NCBI RefSeq assembly: GCF_947499215.1
Contig: NZ_CANMNI010000001.1
Span: forward strand, 1,569,523-1,633,522
DNA length: 64,000 nt
Source: an uncultured Pontibacter sp.
GTDB lineage: Bacteria; Bacteroidota; Bacteroidia; Cytophagales; Hymenobacteraceae
Direction of reading: 5' to 3'
Shown here: positions 33,580-42,550 of the stretch, piece after piece
Position numbering within the stretch: position 1 is the stretch's first letter
How the letters are laid out: each line of letters starts with the position of its first letter
Translations under genes and position numbers: made by a program
The notes under the pieces: generated by a model
What the model was told of the DNA's origin: nothing
What the model saw: the letters and a program-made list of their open reading frames with translations, nothing else
Databases searched by the model: none

Positions 33580-34212
33580 TTACTCCATCACCGGATGCGC
33601 TTTCTCGTAGTTTTTCTCACCGGCCTCTACTGCCACGGTCAGGCGGTTTTCTTTTGGCGGCACAGGGCACACGTACTCGGGATTGTAGGCACAGAAAGGG
33701 CTGTAGGCACGGTTAAAGTCAATGGTGGCGGTTTTGGAGCCCTCCTTGAACGGCACATCAATATAACGTCCGCCGCCATAGGTATCGAACCCGTTGGTTT
33801 TATCGGTGAAGGGTACAAACAGCTTTTCCTCCCCCTCTTTCACCTTTTTGTAGAGCGTGAGGCGCTGTGGCTCTCCTTGTAGCTCAAAATTAGCAGTGGC
33901 ATAGCGCAGGTAGGCTTCGGTACTGCCATTGGTCATGGGCATGTGCAGAGTGTCTTTGGGCTCAATATCCTCCAACTTCACCTTTACGCGGTAGTCTAGG
34001 TTGGGCTCGTAGTACACCAGATTGCTGAAGATGCGGCGTTCGGCCTCCTCAAAAGGGCTGTTGGTGCGGCTTCGGAACGAAAGGTCTTTATCTTCGCGCT
34101 CCTTTTGTAACGGAATCAGGTAATTGTCGTCGCTCATGAAGGACTCCCGCACAAAATAGAAGAGCACCAGCGCAATGCCGGCTATAATGATGAGCTTGAT
34201 GGGTCGTTGCAT
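33580..34212 (-). CDS. DUF1684 family membrane-anchored protein
   Basis: 210 residues. One N-terminal membrane helix or uncleaved signal (residues 5-20, IKLIIIAGIALVLFYF). The soluble part carries the DUF1684 signature: YGGGRYIDVPFKEGSKT, then TIDFNRAYSPFCAYNP and VCPVPPKENRLTVAVEAGEK. The family is widespread and of unknown function; the conserved FNRAY...CAYNP...CP...P..NRL pattern, with two cysteines, is complete. Probably on the periplasmic face. Located between pheT and the glycerol locus on the minus strand, without an obvious link to either. Confidence 0.88.
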   Translation of the reverse strand: MQRPIKLIIIAGIALVLFYFVRESFMSDDNYLIPLQKEREDKDLSFRSRTNSPFEEAERRIFSNLVYYEPNLDYRVKVKLEDIEPKDTLHMPMTNGSTEAYLRYATANFELQGEPQRLTLYKKVKEGEEKLFVPFTDKTNGFDTYGGGRYIDVPFKEGSKTATIDFNRAYSPFCAYNPEYVCPVPPKENRLTVAVEAGEKNYEKAHPVME

Positions 34213-34508
34213 AGCTTGGGTAGCTTATTTTGCTGCAATTTCGGAAAAATTTCGGGGAGGAATAGAATACGATTGTTACTAAACATAAAATTCAGGTAGA
34301 ACTCTATCTGAAACAATTTATTTTTTGCCATTTATTTCAAACTCTCTTTCCAAGTCGTATTTTTAACTCAACTTAAGGTATTCTTGAATTCCTTAATGCA
34401 ACTCACCTTATGCAGTGCCTATACCTTGTACAGCCTTAACCGGCAAATCAAATTAGCATAAATTGCCTATTCCCATTAGCGGATTGGTTTGCCCAATCTG
34501 GGGCATTC
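34213..34508. other. regulator upstream region with operator-like repeats
   Basis: 296 bp between divergent genes. It holds an imperfect palindrome AAGGTATTC-tt-GAATTCCTT (34375-34394), a TATACCT heptamer near 34430 and the perfect palindrome at 34482. No reading frame seen and no exact TAnnTTTG box. Confidence 0.4.
34482..34498. promoter_or_regulatory. palindrome before the glpR-like gene
   Basis: GATTGG-tttgc-CCAATC, perfect 6-bp arms, ending 31 bp before the ATG at 34530. The position suits autoregulation of the DeoR/GlpR-type regulator; the TTGGTTTG inside it resembles a weak -7 box. Confidence 0.4.
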
Positions 34509-34529
34509 ATGCGCTATAAACCGAATTCT

Positions 34530-35294
34530 ATGATAAGCATAACTGAACGGCATCAACTCATCATCAATAAATTAAAGCAGGAAGGCCATGTTAATGTACT
34601 GGACTTATGCGAGAATATGGACGTATCATCCGTCACCATCCGGAAAGACCTCAAACTACTCGAAGACAAAGGCTTGCTTTTCAGGACCCATGGTGGTGCA
34701 ACACTCCATAACCCATACACTGTTGACCGTTCCGTAAATGAGAAAGAGAAAATCCAGTCCTCTGAGAAAATGCGCATAGGAGCCGCTGCTGCCAAGCTTG
34801 TGCAGCCTAACGACTCTATTGTGATTGCCTCTGGCACTACGGTACTGGCCCTTGCTAAAAGTATTCAGCCCAAAGGCGGCCTTACTGTGATCACACCGGC
34901 TCTGAATGTCGCGCTGGAACTGATTCGCCACCCGGAAATAGAAGTGCTGCAACTGGGCGGCATGATGCGCAAAAGCTCCTCCTCCGTAACCGGGCCCTAT
35001 GCCGAGAGCATTCTGGCGGATTTTTCGTGCAGCAAGCTTTTTCTGGGAGTCGACGGCATTGATCTTGAGTTCGGATTGACCACCACCAACGTGATGGAGG
35101 CCCACCTGAACCGCGCCATGATGCAGGTATCCCAGAAGACAATCGTATTGGTGGATTCCACCAAGTTTGGCAGAAGAGGCTTTGGTAGGATCTGTGGTTT
35201 CGAGGATGTGGACCATGTCATCACCGACAAAGGCGTATCAGACTATATTGTGACGACCCTCGAGGGCATGGGCACGAAAGTGACTGTGGTATAA
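34530..35294 (+). CDS. DeoR/GlpR-family transcriptional regulator
   Basis: About 254 residues from the ATG at 34530 (MISITERHQLIINKLKQEG), the usual DeoR start; an ATG at 34509 adds 7 residues. N-terminal winged helix with the DeoR signature (VNVLDLCENMDVSSVTIRKD, then LLEDKGLLFRTHGGA). The C-terminal sugar-phosphate-binding domain shows SIVIASGTTVLALAK, KLFLGVDGID and the late VLVDSTKFGRRGF. Such proteins are usually repressors released by a phosphorylated ligand, e.g. GlpR by glycerol 3-phosphate. It faces the glycerol/glycerophosphodiester genes and is the only regulator near them, which makes them its likely target. Confidence 0.85.
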   Translation: MISITERHQLIINKLKQEGHVNVLDLCENMDVSSVTIRKDLKLLEDKGLLFRTHGGATLHNPYTVDRSVNEKEKIQSSEKMRIGAAAAKLVQPNDSIVIASGTTVLALAKSIQPKGGLTVITPALNVALELIRHPEIEVLQLGGMMRKSSSSVTGPYAESILADFSCSKLFLGVDGIDLEFGLTTTNVMEAHLNRAMMQVSQKTIVLVDSTKFGRRGFGRICGFEDVDHVITDKGVSDYIVTTLEGMGTKVTVV

Positions 35295-35313
35295 GCAGGC
35301 GCTATACCTGCAA

Positions 35314-35366
35314 TAAAAAAACGGAGCGAAGTCTTCCGGTTTTTATACCTGTTCGACTCCGCTCCG
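35314..35366 (-). terminator. terminator of the downstream glycerophospho operon
   Basis: CGGAGCGAAGTC (35322-35333) pairs with GACTCCGCTCCG (35355-35366) with one mismatch; on the minus strand the stem is followed by TTTTTTTATTG. It also separates the convergent regulator gene. Confidence 0.75.
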
Positions 35367-35404
35367 CTTAAGCTACTCTATTTTCAACTTACCCTATTAA
35401 CAGC

Positions 35405-36097
35405 TTATTTGAGGTGCTTGCCTTCCAGTAGCACACGGGCCCATACCTTATACCCTTCTGCAGTCAGGTGGAGCCCATCGTGGGTATACTCCTGCTTGAG
35501 CCTTCCTTCACCATCCGAAAAGGCCGGATGCAGGTCCACTACAGTTACTTTTTCTTTCTCTCCCAATTCCTTTATCTCCTTGTTCAGGTAGGACACATGC
35601 TCCTCTTTATTGTAGTGCCTCTTAAACTTGTCGAAGTTATTATTTGTCGGCAGCATGGTCTGCAGATAGATTTTGGTAGCAGGCGAACCGGCTTTCACGC
35701 GGGCCACTATCTTCTTATAATTCTGCAAGATCAAGCTGTCCGGTATATTCCGGGAGATGTCGTTTATGCCGATCAGGATAAACAGCTTGGCAGGCTTGCC
35801 TGCGATCACATCATCCAGCCGCTCCAGCACACCATATGTGATATCACCCGATATACCCCGGTTCTTAACATGCTTGTTCTTCAGCAGTTCATTCCAGTTA
35901 GGGTGCGCCGTTAGGCTATTGCCCAAAAACACAATGTCCTTTCGGGAGGCAGGATAGGCCTTGTGCTGCTCTACCTGCACATGGTACGTAGCGGGGCGGA
36001 ACGTGCTGTCCCAAGCCACTACCTGTGCAAATATTTCAAATGTGACAACAGATAAGAGAAGTAACAACAGCGCTTTAAAAGCTATACGCATTTTCAT
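35405..36097 (-). CDS. secreted SGNH/GDSL hydrolase
   Basis: 230 residues with an N-terminal signal peptide (MKMRIAFKALLLLLLSVVTF, ending near FAQV). All four SGNH blocks are present: Ser in FLGNSLT (near 60), Gly in NRGISGD (near 81), Asn in LIGINDI (near 109) and the Asp-His pair in HDGLHLTAEGY near the C-terminus. The family comprises lysophospholipases and carbohydrate esterases; the short acyl-hydrolase type seen here often removes acyl chains. Last gene of the run of minus-strand hydrolases, 13 bp after the GDPD stop, so in context it could deacylate lysophospholipids or glycerolipids to expose glycerophosphodiesters (inference). Confidence 0.88.
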   Translation of the reverse strand: MKMRIAFKALLLLLLSVVTFEIFAQVVAWDSTFRPATYHVQVEQHKAYPASRKDIVFLGNSLTAHPNWNELLKNKHVKNRGISGDITYGVLERLDDVIAGKPAKLFILIGINDISRNIPDSLILQNYKKIVARVKAGSPATKIYLQTMLPTNNNFDKFKRHYNKEEHVSYLNKEIKELGEKEKVTVVDLHPAFSDGEGRLKQEYTHDGLHLTAEGYKVWARVLLEGKHLK

Positions 36098-36110
36098 TTT
36101 TGTGTAAATC

Positions 36111-37049
36111 CTAGTTTAGGGTTGATAAAAGGTTCGGGTAGTCGGTAATGATACCATCCACTCCAAGGGCACGGAGGCGTGCTATCTCCTCAGCCGTGTT
36201 CACTGTCCAAGGTATAACCTTGATCTGCTTTTCGTGGCATTTCTGCAGGAGTTCGGCGGTTACTAGCTTGTAGTTGGGACTGTAGACCACAGGTATAAAA
36301 CCCAATCGCTCGATATTCTGCTCAAATGTGTCTTGGTTGCTCACCAGCAGCGATGTTCTGATGTGCGGGTAGCGCTTATTCAGTTCCTGCAGAGTGCGCG
36401 GGTCAAACGACTGGATGATCACCCAAGGCGTTATACCTTTCCGCTCGATCACCTCCACCATCAAATCCATGAAAACAGCCGGCTCAGGGTGCAGTTGGTT
36501 GTCGTTTTTTGCCACCGACTTCGTCTCGATGTTGTAAAACACCTGCGGCAGACCTTTCACCTCCAAATAGTTCTGCACCGAATCAATCAACTCTTCCAGA
36601 AGCGGTATGTAGGCTTCCATTTTTTGCTGCTGCGGATACAGGTCGTAGAATTTAGTGCCCATATCGAACTTTCGTACCTCAGCATAATCCATCTGGTAGA
36701 TGGCGTAATTCTTACTTTCCTCTTTCGTAAAATCCCTGCCGTCCGGGGTACGGGCATAGGCCGGGTTGATGTGCGGGTCATGCGTGACCACTACTTTACG
36801 GTCTTTGGTGATGTGACAGTCCATCTCGATGGTTGTCATACCCAGATCAATGGCTTTGCGCATGGCAGGTATGGTGTTCTCGGGCATAAGTCCGCGTGCG
36901 CCACGGTGGCCTTCGGTATCAAATGCCGGCAAGGCCGGAAGCTGCTGTTCCTGCTGCTGAGCAACGGACTGCTGCTGTGTGGGTTCACTACTTTTACAAG
37001 CTCCCATTGACATAAGCGCTGCAAAGGCGAAAGGCATGATATTTTTCAT
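36111..37049 (-). CDS. glycerophosphodiester phosphodiesterase lipoprotein
   Basis: 312 residues. Lipobox MGAC at residues about 15-18 and a Gln/Pro/Ser-rich linker, so it is a lipoprotein in the periplasm or at the outer surface. The GDPD motifs are present: HRGARGLMPENTIPAM (catalytic His near 49 and Glu), EMDCHITKDRKVVVTHDPH (metal-binding E and D, second catalytic His) and a late VDGIITDYP. The family hydrolyses glycerophosphodiesters such as glycerophosphocholine to glycerol 3-phosphate and an alcohol. It is UgpQ/GlpQ-like but I do not assign either name. The product matches the glpT and glpD functions encoded upstream in the same locus. Confidence 0.93.
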   Translation of the reverse strand: MKNIMPFAFAALMSMGACKSSEPTQQQSVAQQQEQQLPALPAFDTEGHRGARGLMPENTIPAMRKAIDLGMTTIEMDCHITKDRKVVVTHDPHINPAYARTPDGRDFTKEESKNYAIYQMDYAEVRKFDMGTKFYDLYPQQQKMEAYIPLLEELIDSVQNYLEVKGLPQVFYNIETKSVAKNDNQLHPEPAVFMDLMVEVIERKGITPWVIIQSFDPRTLQELNKRYPHIRTSLLVSNQDTFEQNIERLGFIPVVYSPNYKLVTAELLQKCHEKQIKVIPWTVNTAEEIARLRALGVDGIITDYPNLLSTLN

Positions 37050-37086
37050 ACTGAGGTAAAAAGTATTCTCTGATATTTAATAGGTT

Positions 37087-38511
37087 CTATGCTTTATGGG
37101 CCGGCACCACCTGCTCATACCTGTTGCCGAAACGGTCGGTGGCCACTACTTTCAGCGACTGCACTTCGGGTTTGAAATGCGACAGGAAGAGGTGGTCTGT
37201 TCGAACCGGCTCAGCAAATGTTCGGCCTTTCGGTAATTGGTCTCCTTTGTAAAGCGTTACTGCCATCGGGTCGAAACCTGTCGTATTTTCCAGTGTACCC
37301 ATATACTTTTCATCAGCCCACCACTCTACTTTCCACTCCGGGTCCCAGTTCCACACATTGGCGATCATACGCTTTTGGTTGGTGAGTTCCTCCACACGTA
37401 TGCTGATCTGGTGCTCTTTCGGGAGGCCGGTGGATTTGTAGTACCACTTCATCTCGGTGCCTTCCACTTCATACACGCCATACCCGCGCGGGGCTCCGTC
37501 GCTACAGATTGGTCCCGTCCACCAAGCGCCGCAAAGCGTGCCATGCACGTGCTCATGCACATTGCCTGTGATCACGTTGCGATTATAATGCGTATGGCCC
37601 GACATGATGTGCACCTTGCGGTCTCCGAGTATGGCATAAAAGTCCTCATTGTTTTTCACGCTGTTGTGCACCGGTATGTGTAAGCCTATTACCACCAAGT
37701 GGTCTTTCGGCACAAATTCCAAATCCTTTTTAAGCCAAGCCAATTGGTGCTCGGCTAGGTAGCCGTCGTAATTTCTTTCGGTGCCCAAGTAGCGCACATC
37801 GTCTAGCACCACGTAGTGTACCTTACCCCGGTTGAAGGAGTAGTAAGTCGGGCCATAAAGCGCCTCGAACGTATCGTCCGACACGTCATCGCCGCCTTTT
37901 CGGTAATCCATGTCATGGTTGCCGAGTACTTGGAAGAAAGGTATACCGGTGCCGGCCACAGCTTTGTCGTAGCTCTCAAACAGCTCGTGCTTGTCCCACA
38001 CGATGTCGCCCACAGTCATGCCATGCACCAAAGCGCCTGCTCCAAATGAGGCCACTAGTTCCTTCACATCCGGTACCGACTGCGCCATCATCTGCTTTAC
38101 ATCTCCTTTGTTCTTAACCTGCGGGTCGGCCCATACAATAAACTTATGGTTCGTATCGTCCTGTTGCAGTTTGGTGAGTTCAAAGTCATATTGCTGTTTC
38201 GAATTCGCCATATTTATGTGCTGATAGTGGCGTGCTATACCTTTCTCTTGCGGCAGGGCGTAACCGGCTGGCACCGAGATAAACACCGCTTTTGCCAGCT
38301 CATGCTTTGGCATTTCGTAGCGCCCCTTCCGGTCGGTCTGCACCACGCTATACCCATCCGACACCACCACGCCAGCCAGCTTTTTACCACCGGCTTTTAC
38401 AGTGCCCTTTACTTTCTTAACCGATAAAGCAGAGGCATAAATAGACTCGGTGCTGAGCACCAATCCTCCTGACAATACAAGGAGGCTCTGAACAAATTTT
38501 CTTCTTTTCAT
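37087..38511 (-). CDS. calcineurin-like phosphoesterase with N-terminal carboxypeptidase-regulatory-like domain
   Basis: 474 residues. Tat-like or Sec signal with twin Arg (MKRRKFVQSLLVLSGGLVLS). Residues about 32-105 form a beta-sandwich (KVKGTVKAGGKKLAGVVVSD) of the Metallophos_N type. The metal centre shows WADPQV (near 138), GDIVWD (near 173), GNHD (near 197), GLHIPVH (near 275) and SGHTHYN (near 300). The C-terminal part is a beta domain (about 350-474) of the Metallophos_C type. Exported phosphomono- or diesterase; substrate unknown but its position between a glycerophosphodiesterase and a phospholipase-D-like gene points to organophosphates. Confidence 0.88.
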   Translation of the reverse strand: MKRRKFVQSLLVLSGGLVLSTESIYASALSVKKVKGTVKAGGKKLAGVVVSDGYSVVQTDRKGRYEMPKHELAKAVFISVPAGYALPQEKGIARHYQHINMANSKQQYDFELTKLQQDDTNHKFIVWADPQVKNKGDVKQMMAQSVPDVKELVASFGAGALVHGMTVGDIVWDKHELFESYDKAVAGTGIPFFQVLGNHDMDYRKGGDDVSDDTFEALYGPTYYSFNRGKVHYVVLDDVRYLGTERNYDGYLAEHQLAWLKKDLEFVPKDHLVVIGLHIPVHNSVKNNEDFYAILGDRKVHIMSGHTHYNRNVITGNVHEHVHGTLCGAWWTGPICSDGAPRGYGVYEVEGTEMKWYYKSTGLPKEHQISIRVEELTNQKRMIANVWNWDPEWKVEWWADEKYMGTLENTTGFDPMAVTLYKGDQLPKGRTFAEPVRTDHLFLSHFKPEVQSLKVVATDRFGNRYEQVVPAHKA

Positions 38512-38543
38512 GGTCAGGGTCGGTTTCGAAAATTGTATGCAGA

Positions 38544-39752
38544 TTAAATCCCGGGGATGTTTTTTAGCTGAGCGAAAGTGGCTTCATATTTCTGGTAAAG
38601 CGGGCTGTCCCAGAATTTGATCATCACCTCGTTGTTGTTGCGGAGGGCATTCTGTGTAAAGTTATGGGAGCCGGTAAGCAGCAGTTTGGTCCGCTTGCCC
38701 TTCAGATCACCATCGATCATGATAAACTTGGAATGGATGTTCACCTTGGTCTGGCTGCTGCTGGTCATGTTGTATACCTTGAGGTATGCCCCCTGCTGCT
38801 CCAACTCGCGCAAGGCCTGCAAAATGTCTTCTGCAATGCTGCTTTTCACAATCACTTCTACGCGTGCACCTTGGGCTCTCAGTTCGCTTAGCTTCTGCAC
38901 AATGTTCATGCGGGTGCTGGTCCAGTCAGACATGCCGATTCGCACCGTGGCCGTGGCTGGATTCTCGATTTCATCCAGCAGCTCTACAATCGTGTCGCCG
39001 CCATAGGCTGTGCCATTCTTGCGTTTTGGCAGAAAGTGGGCTTCTATACCTATGGCCGGGTCATGGTACTCGCGGTACTCAAAGTCTTTCATGCCTGTCT
39101 CGGCTTTGGCTTTCATATCCTCCCAGTAAGTGCGGAAGGCTTGGTATAGCCCAGTATGCGCTATCGTTACCGCATTCTGAATTTTGCGGGTGTCAGAGAG
39201 GTTGAAGTTATGGGACGTCTGAAATACCACGTTTTTCTCTATTCCTGCCTTGGTGTGCACCTCAGAGAAGAGCACAAACTTGTTGTGGTTGATGGCAATA
39301 CTGCTGGCATCGCTTGTTACCGTAATCACTTCTGAGTTTTCCTTTAGGGCGTTGCGAAGCTCCACTACTGTCAAAGGGTTCTCTTCTATTGACTCCTCCC
39401 GGCTCATGTCAATCATCAGATGCAGTTTCACACCACGCTTGTGGGCGTCTTTGAGAGCGGCTACCAGTGCCGGGTATTTAAACAAAAAGATGGACAGGTG
39501 AATGCTCTCTGATTTTGGCGTGGCATTTATCAGCCCGATCAGCCTGTCGAGTATAACGGTGGAGGAATTGCCCAGTCCCACTCTATTGATATCTGTAAAA
39601 AGCGCTTCTGGAAGTGTGACGTCGGCTGCCGTAATGCTCTCAATCTCTGGCTCCGGTGTAGGTGTTTCCTCATTGGTTTTGCAGGCAATGAGAAATAGAA
39701 GAAAAGCAGGAAGCAGATACCGCAAGGCAGGTATACAGTATTTTATAAACAT
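38544..39752 (-). CDS. phospholipase-D-like (HKD) lipoprotein
   Basis: 402 residues. Signal peptide with lipobox LIAC near residue 24 and an acidic linker. Two PLD modules: the first has INHNKFVLFSE (HxK, near residue 155), the second IHSKFIMIDGD (complete HxKxxxxD, near 335), with late GSHNFT and NNNEV elements. Both modules are needed to form one active site. Enzymes of this superfamily hydrolyse or transfer phosphodiester head groups (phospholipases, cardiolipin synthases, nucleases), and a lipoprotein form implies a substrate outside the cytoplasm. It lies between the Gfo/Idh-like gene (8 bp) and the calcineurin-like gene (32 bp), suggesting one transcript. Confidence 0.88.
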   Translation of the reverse strand: MFIKYCIPALRYLLPAFLLFLIACKTNEETPTPEPEIESITAADVTLPEALFTDINRVGLGNSSTVILDRLIGLINATPKSESIHLSIFLFKYPALVAALKDAHKRGVKLHLMIDMSREESIEENPLTVVELRNALKENSEVITVTSDASSIAINHNKFVLFSEVHTKAGIEKNVVFQTSHNFNLSDTRKIQNAVTIAHTGLYQAFRTYWEDMKAKAETGMKDFEYREYHDPAIGIEAHFLPKRKNGTAYGGDTIVELLDEIENPATATVRIGMSDWTSTRMNIVQKLSELRAQGARVEVIVKSSIAEDILQALRELEQQGAYLKVYNMTSSSQTKVNIHSKFIMIDGDLKGKRTKLLLTGSHNFTQNALRNNNEVMIKFWDSPLYQKYEATFAQLKNIPGI

Positions 39753-39760
39753 GCCGCAGG

Positions 39761-41149
39761 TTACATTTTGATTTCCATGATCTTGCCGCGCTTGCGGCTT
39801 TCTTCGGCCATAAAGCCCATGATATGCGATTCGATGGACTCGTCGATGGTAGAGGTTAACAGGGCTGGGTTCTGCTGTGACACAGCCTGCACAAAATCGC
39901 GCACTAGTAACCAGTCGCCGCCGCCGTGTCCGCTGTTTTTGTAACCGTCCACATCCTCGGCCCGTGGTACCAGCTTCAGTTCCTTCTCGGTTCTGAAATC
40001 GGTCACGACCAGTTCATTCATGTCGCCCACCATATCGCCCATAGAGCCCATGATGCGGGTGCGACGACGGGCATAAGAGGTAAAGGCCTCCATCGAGAAG
40101 CTGGCCGTTACGTTGTTGGCAAACTGTATGCTGGTCACATAGTGGTCCGGCTGGTCATTCTCCATGCGGTAGACGCAGCGACCATAGTTAGTGGTTTTGA
40201 GCCGCTCCATGATCACCTCGCTGTGCTGGCTTTTATCTGCCGGCAGGTCGAGCACGAAGGTGCGTTTGCGTTTGTCGTGGTAGTGCTTGATGGCGGAGTA
40301 AGGACACTCGCGCTCCACTTTGCAGCCATCGGTACAACGGGCGGTACTGCCTTCCGGCGCATTCTCTTTGCGGAACCACTTGAGGTCGCCCATGGCCGCA
40401 ATGCGCTGGCTGGGTTTGTTGATTACCCATTTGATGATATCGAGATCGTGGCAGGACTTAGCCAGAATGATGGGTGTAGTTTCTTTTGAGTTGTGCCAGT
40501 TGCCACGTACATAGGAGTGGGCCATGTGCAAATGCTCAATCGGCTCGAAGTGCTGCACGCTGATCACCTCGCCAATGGCGCCGGCCGCAACCAGTTCTTT
40601 CATTTTCACAAAATAGGGGGCATAGCGTAGCACATGGCAAACGGCCACAATGCGGCCAGTCTTTTTAGCCAGCTTCAATATATCGCGGCATTCTTTTTCG
40701 GTTGGAGCAATGGGTTTCTCCAACAATATGTCATAGCCCATGGCCAAGGCTTTCATGCAGGGCGCATAGTGCATGTTATCAGGTGTGGAGATGATTACGG
40801 CATCGGCAAACTTGGGTCGCTTAAAAACCTCCTCCCACGTTTCGAAGCGGTTGTCATCGGCTACCTGATGGGTGGAGGCGTATTTTTCGTTCCTAAACTT
40901 ATTCGGTTCTGCTACCCCCACAATCTTGAGCTGCTCCGGAAATTTCGCCGCAAAGTTCCCATACACTGTCCCTCGGCTGCCGGCTCCTATAGTTATCGCC
41001 GTCACGGGCTTATCCATGGGCTGGTACAACGGGTTATCCGGAAGCTTGTAAGCGTATTTGTTATCCGCGAGTTGAGCTAAGGATTCTGTGCTGATGACAG
41101 CAGCGCCAATGCTCAAGCCCAGTGATTTGAGGAGATTTCTACGGTTCAT
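39761..41149 (-). CDS. Tat-exported Gfo/Idh/MocA-family oxidoreductase
   Basis: 462 residues. Twin-arginine signal (MNRRNLLKSLGLSIGAAVIS), so export after folding with its bound nicotinamide cofactor. The Rossmann motif is ITIGAGSRGTVYG near residue 52; the family catalytic signature is LLEKPIAPT (near 140), with HVLRYAPY and the later His/Asp block SCHDLDIIKWV. Cysteines in ARCTDGCKVERECPYS may bind metal. Related exported members include glycoside-cleaving enzymes of the GH109 type working by NAD-dependent oxidation, so it may cleave a glycosidic decoration. The substrate here is unknown. It lies just after the transcription terminator of the SusCD genes. Confidence 0.85.
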   Translation of the reverse strand: MNRRNLLKSLGLSIGAAVISTESLAQLADNKYAYKLPDNPLYQPMDKPVTAITIGAGSRGTVYGNFAAKFPEQLKIVGVAEPNKFRNEKYASTHQVADDNRFETWEEVFKRPKFADAVIISTPDNMHYAPCMKALAMGYDILLEKPIAPTEKECRDILKLAKKTGRIVAVCHVLRYAPYFVKMKELVAAGAIGEVISVQHFEPIEHLHMAHSYVRGNWHNSKETTPIILAKSCHDLDIIKWVINKPSQRIAAMGDLKWFRKENAPEGSTARCTDGCKVERECPYSAIKHYHDKRKRTFVLDLPADKSQHSEVIMERLKTTNYGRCVYRMENDQPDHYVTSIQFANNVTASFSMEAFTSYARRRTRIMGSMGDMVGDMNELVVTDFRTEKELKLVPRAEDVDGYKNSGHGGGDWLLVRDFVQAVSQQNPALLTSTIDESIESHIMGFMAEESRKRGKIMEIKM

Positions 41150-41183
41150 ACTGGTGAAGACTTGTTGAGTGAGGAGACAGTTT

Positions 41184-41221
41184 TAAAAAGGAGCCGCTGG
41201 GCTGTACACCCTAGCGGCTCC
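41184..41221 (-). terminator. Rho-independent terminator after the SusC-SusD-DUF5689 genes
   Basis: On the minus strand GGAGCCGCTAGGG-tgtacag-CCCAGCGGCTCC followed by TTTTTAAAAC. It lies 12 bp after the stop at 41234 and partly separates the uptake genes from the hydrolase genes. Confidence 0.9.
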
Positions 41222-41233
41222 AATTAAGTAAGA

Positions 41234-42508
41234 TTAGTTCTGGTAGATGGCGATGTCTTCGATGCTCAGACGGCCGTTCTGCACGATGGAACCATTTGTA
41301 GGTCCTAAGCCTAATTTAGCAACTCTGAAGCGCACAGATCCTGTAATATCCATCAAGAAAGTCGCATTTTTAGACACAGGACCGGCATCAGAAATCACTG
41401 GCCCGGTTTGTTCCCAAGTTTCGCCACCATCTGTAGAGTATTCCAATATCCAAGAGCTGGAAGCATCGGTATAGTAAGTGCCATACCATATGGTAACTTT
41501 AGAAGCCCCGTTAGGCAAGTCGAAGTTCATCTGAACCAAAGCCGGAACGCTCAGATTCTGCTGCATGCGGACAGCTTGCTTACCCGGCGGGTTGAACCTG
41601 TCTCTTCCCGGTGTTACGCCCAAAATCGCTTGGAACAACTTCCAGTTTCCGGTTTTAAGATCGATGTTATTGTCGATGGCCACCATGTTGTAGCTCCCTT
41701 TTGTTGATGCATCCGGTGACTCAAAGTCTTCAGGGAAACCAGCGTAGATTGGACCACTTGCGTTTGCCACATCAGCAATAGTACGTAATCTAAGGTGAGG
41801 TGCGGCCTGCTGGCCGCTTACGTTGTATCCAAAAGCTATACCTGTGAACTGTGCACTGGCGGGTAGTCTGGTACCGGCAAACGTAGCGGAAGACGAAGTG
41901 CGTAGCGTCATCGTGTTGCCTGCGCCATCGTCCATCACCTTGTCGCCACTGTATGTTTCGGTCGGCTCCGGAGTTGGTGTGATATCGGCATTAACACTCA
42001 CAAGCGTGTTTTCGTACTTTTCGAAGTTGGTTGCCAGTTCACCCAATGCAACGTCTCGTGTTCTAACAGTACGGTTCTCTGCCGCCTTCAGCACTTTGGA
42101 GGGCGTAACCCCTTTTATTTGGAGCACCCCATTCTCACGCGTCAGCATGCTGCCCTCCACCTCTATCACAAGGGAGTCTCCAACAGCGTAGTTCACCCCG
42201 GCAGACTCCCCTAAGTTGATTACCATTCCTCTGGTGTCCCCTCTGCTGGTGTTTTGGATAATAACATGCCCTGCAGGCATGTTATTGCCCGAATGGTCAG
42301 AGATCACAACACCACCAATCTTATAGGCACCCATCATTCTATCTTTACCAAGCTTTACCTCTTGGCCTTTATATATGGCTTGCACTACTGCAACTGAGGC
42401 AAAAGGATTGGGCGTACCTTCGGCCGGATTGGGGTTTTCCTCTAAGCAGGATGTAAAGGTCAGAGCACCTGCCAGTAGGCCCAGTATAGCTAAACGAGTA
42501 TTTTTCAT
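41234..42508 (-). CDS. DUF5689-type surface lipoprotein of the SusCD locus
   Basis: About 424 residues from the ATG at 42508, which gives a signal peptide with lipobox FTSC (near residue 21). The N-terminal region (residues about 50-230) fits the DUF5689 beta/OB-like domain seen in Bacteroidota lipoproteins downstream of SusD (VVISDHSGNNMPAGHVIIQN; GDSLVIEVEG). The C-terminal half has a jelly-roll-like fold (SWILEYSTDGGETWEQTGP; VRFRVAKLG), typical of surface-binding modules. It follows SusD directly (42 bp) and ends at a strong terminator. By position it is the SusE/F-like ligand-binding partner of the transporter; the ligand is unknown. Confidence 0.75.
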   Translation of the reverse strand: MKNTRLAILGLLAGALTFTSCLEENPNPAEGTPNPFASVAVVQAIYKGQEVKLGKDRMMGAYKIGGVVISDHSGNNMPAGHVIIQNTSRGDTRGMVINLGESAGVNYAVGDSLVIEVEGSMLTRENGVLQIKGVTPSKVLKAAENRTVRTRDVALGELATNFEKYENTLVSVNADITPTPEPTETYSGDKVMDDGAGNTMTLRTSSSATFAGTRLPASAQFTGIAFGYNVSGQQAAPHLRLRTIADVANASGPIYAGFPEDFESPDASTKGSYNMVAIDNNIDLKTGNWKLFQAILGVTPGRDRFNPPGKQAVRMQQNLSVPALVQMNFDLPNGASKVTIWYGTYYTDASSSWILEYSTDGGETWEQTGPVISDAGPVSKNATFLMDITGSVRFRVAKLGLGPTNGSIVQNGRLSIEDIAIYQN

Positions 42509-42550
42509 GACTTTGCTAGTTAAAATTAATAATTGAGCCGATCTGCACAA

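Noticed and set aside
39761..41149. Naming the exported Gfo/Idh protein as GH109 N-acetylgalactosaminidase
   Set aside because: Only the superfamily and the Tat signal are clear; GH109-specific residues cannot be confirmed without an alignment.
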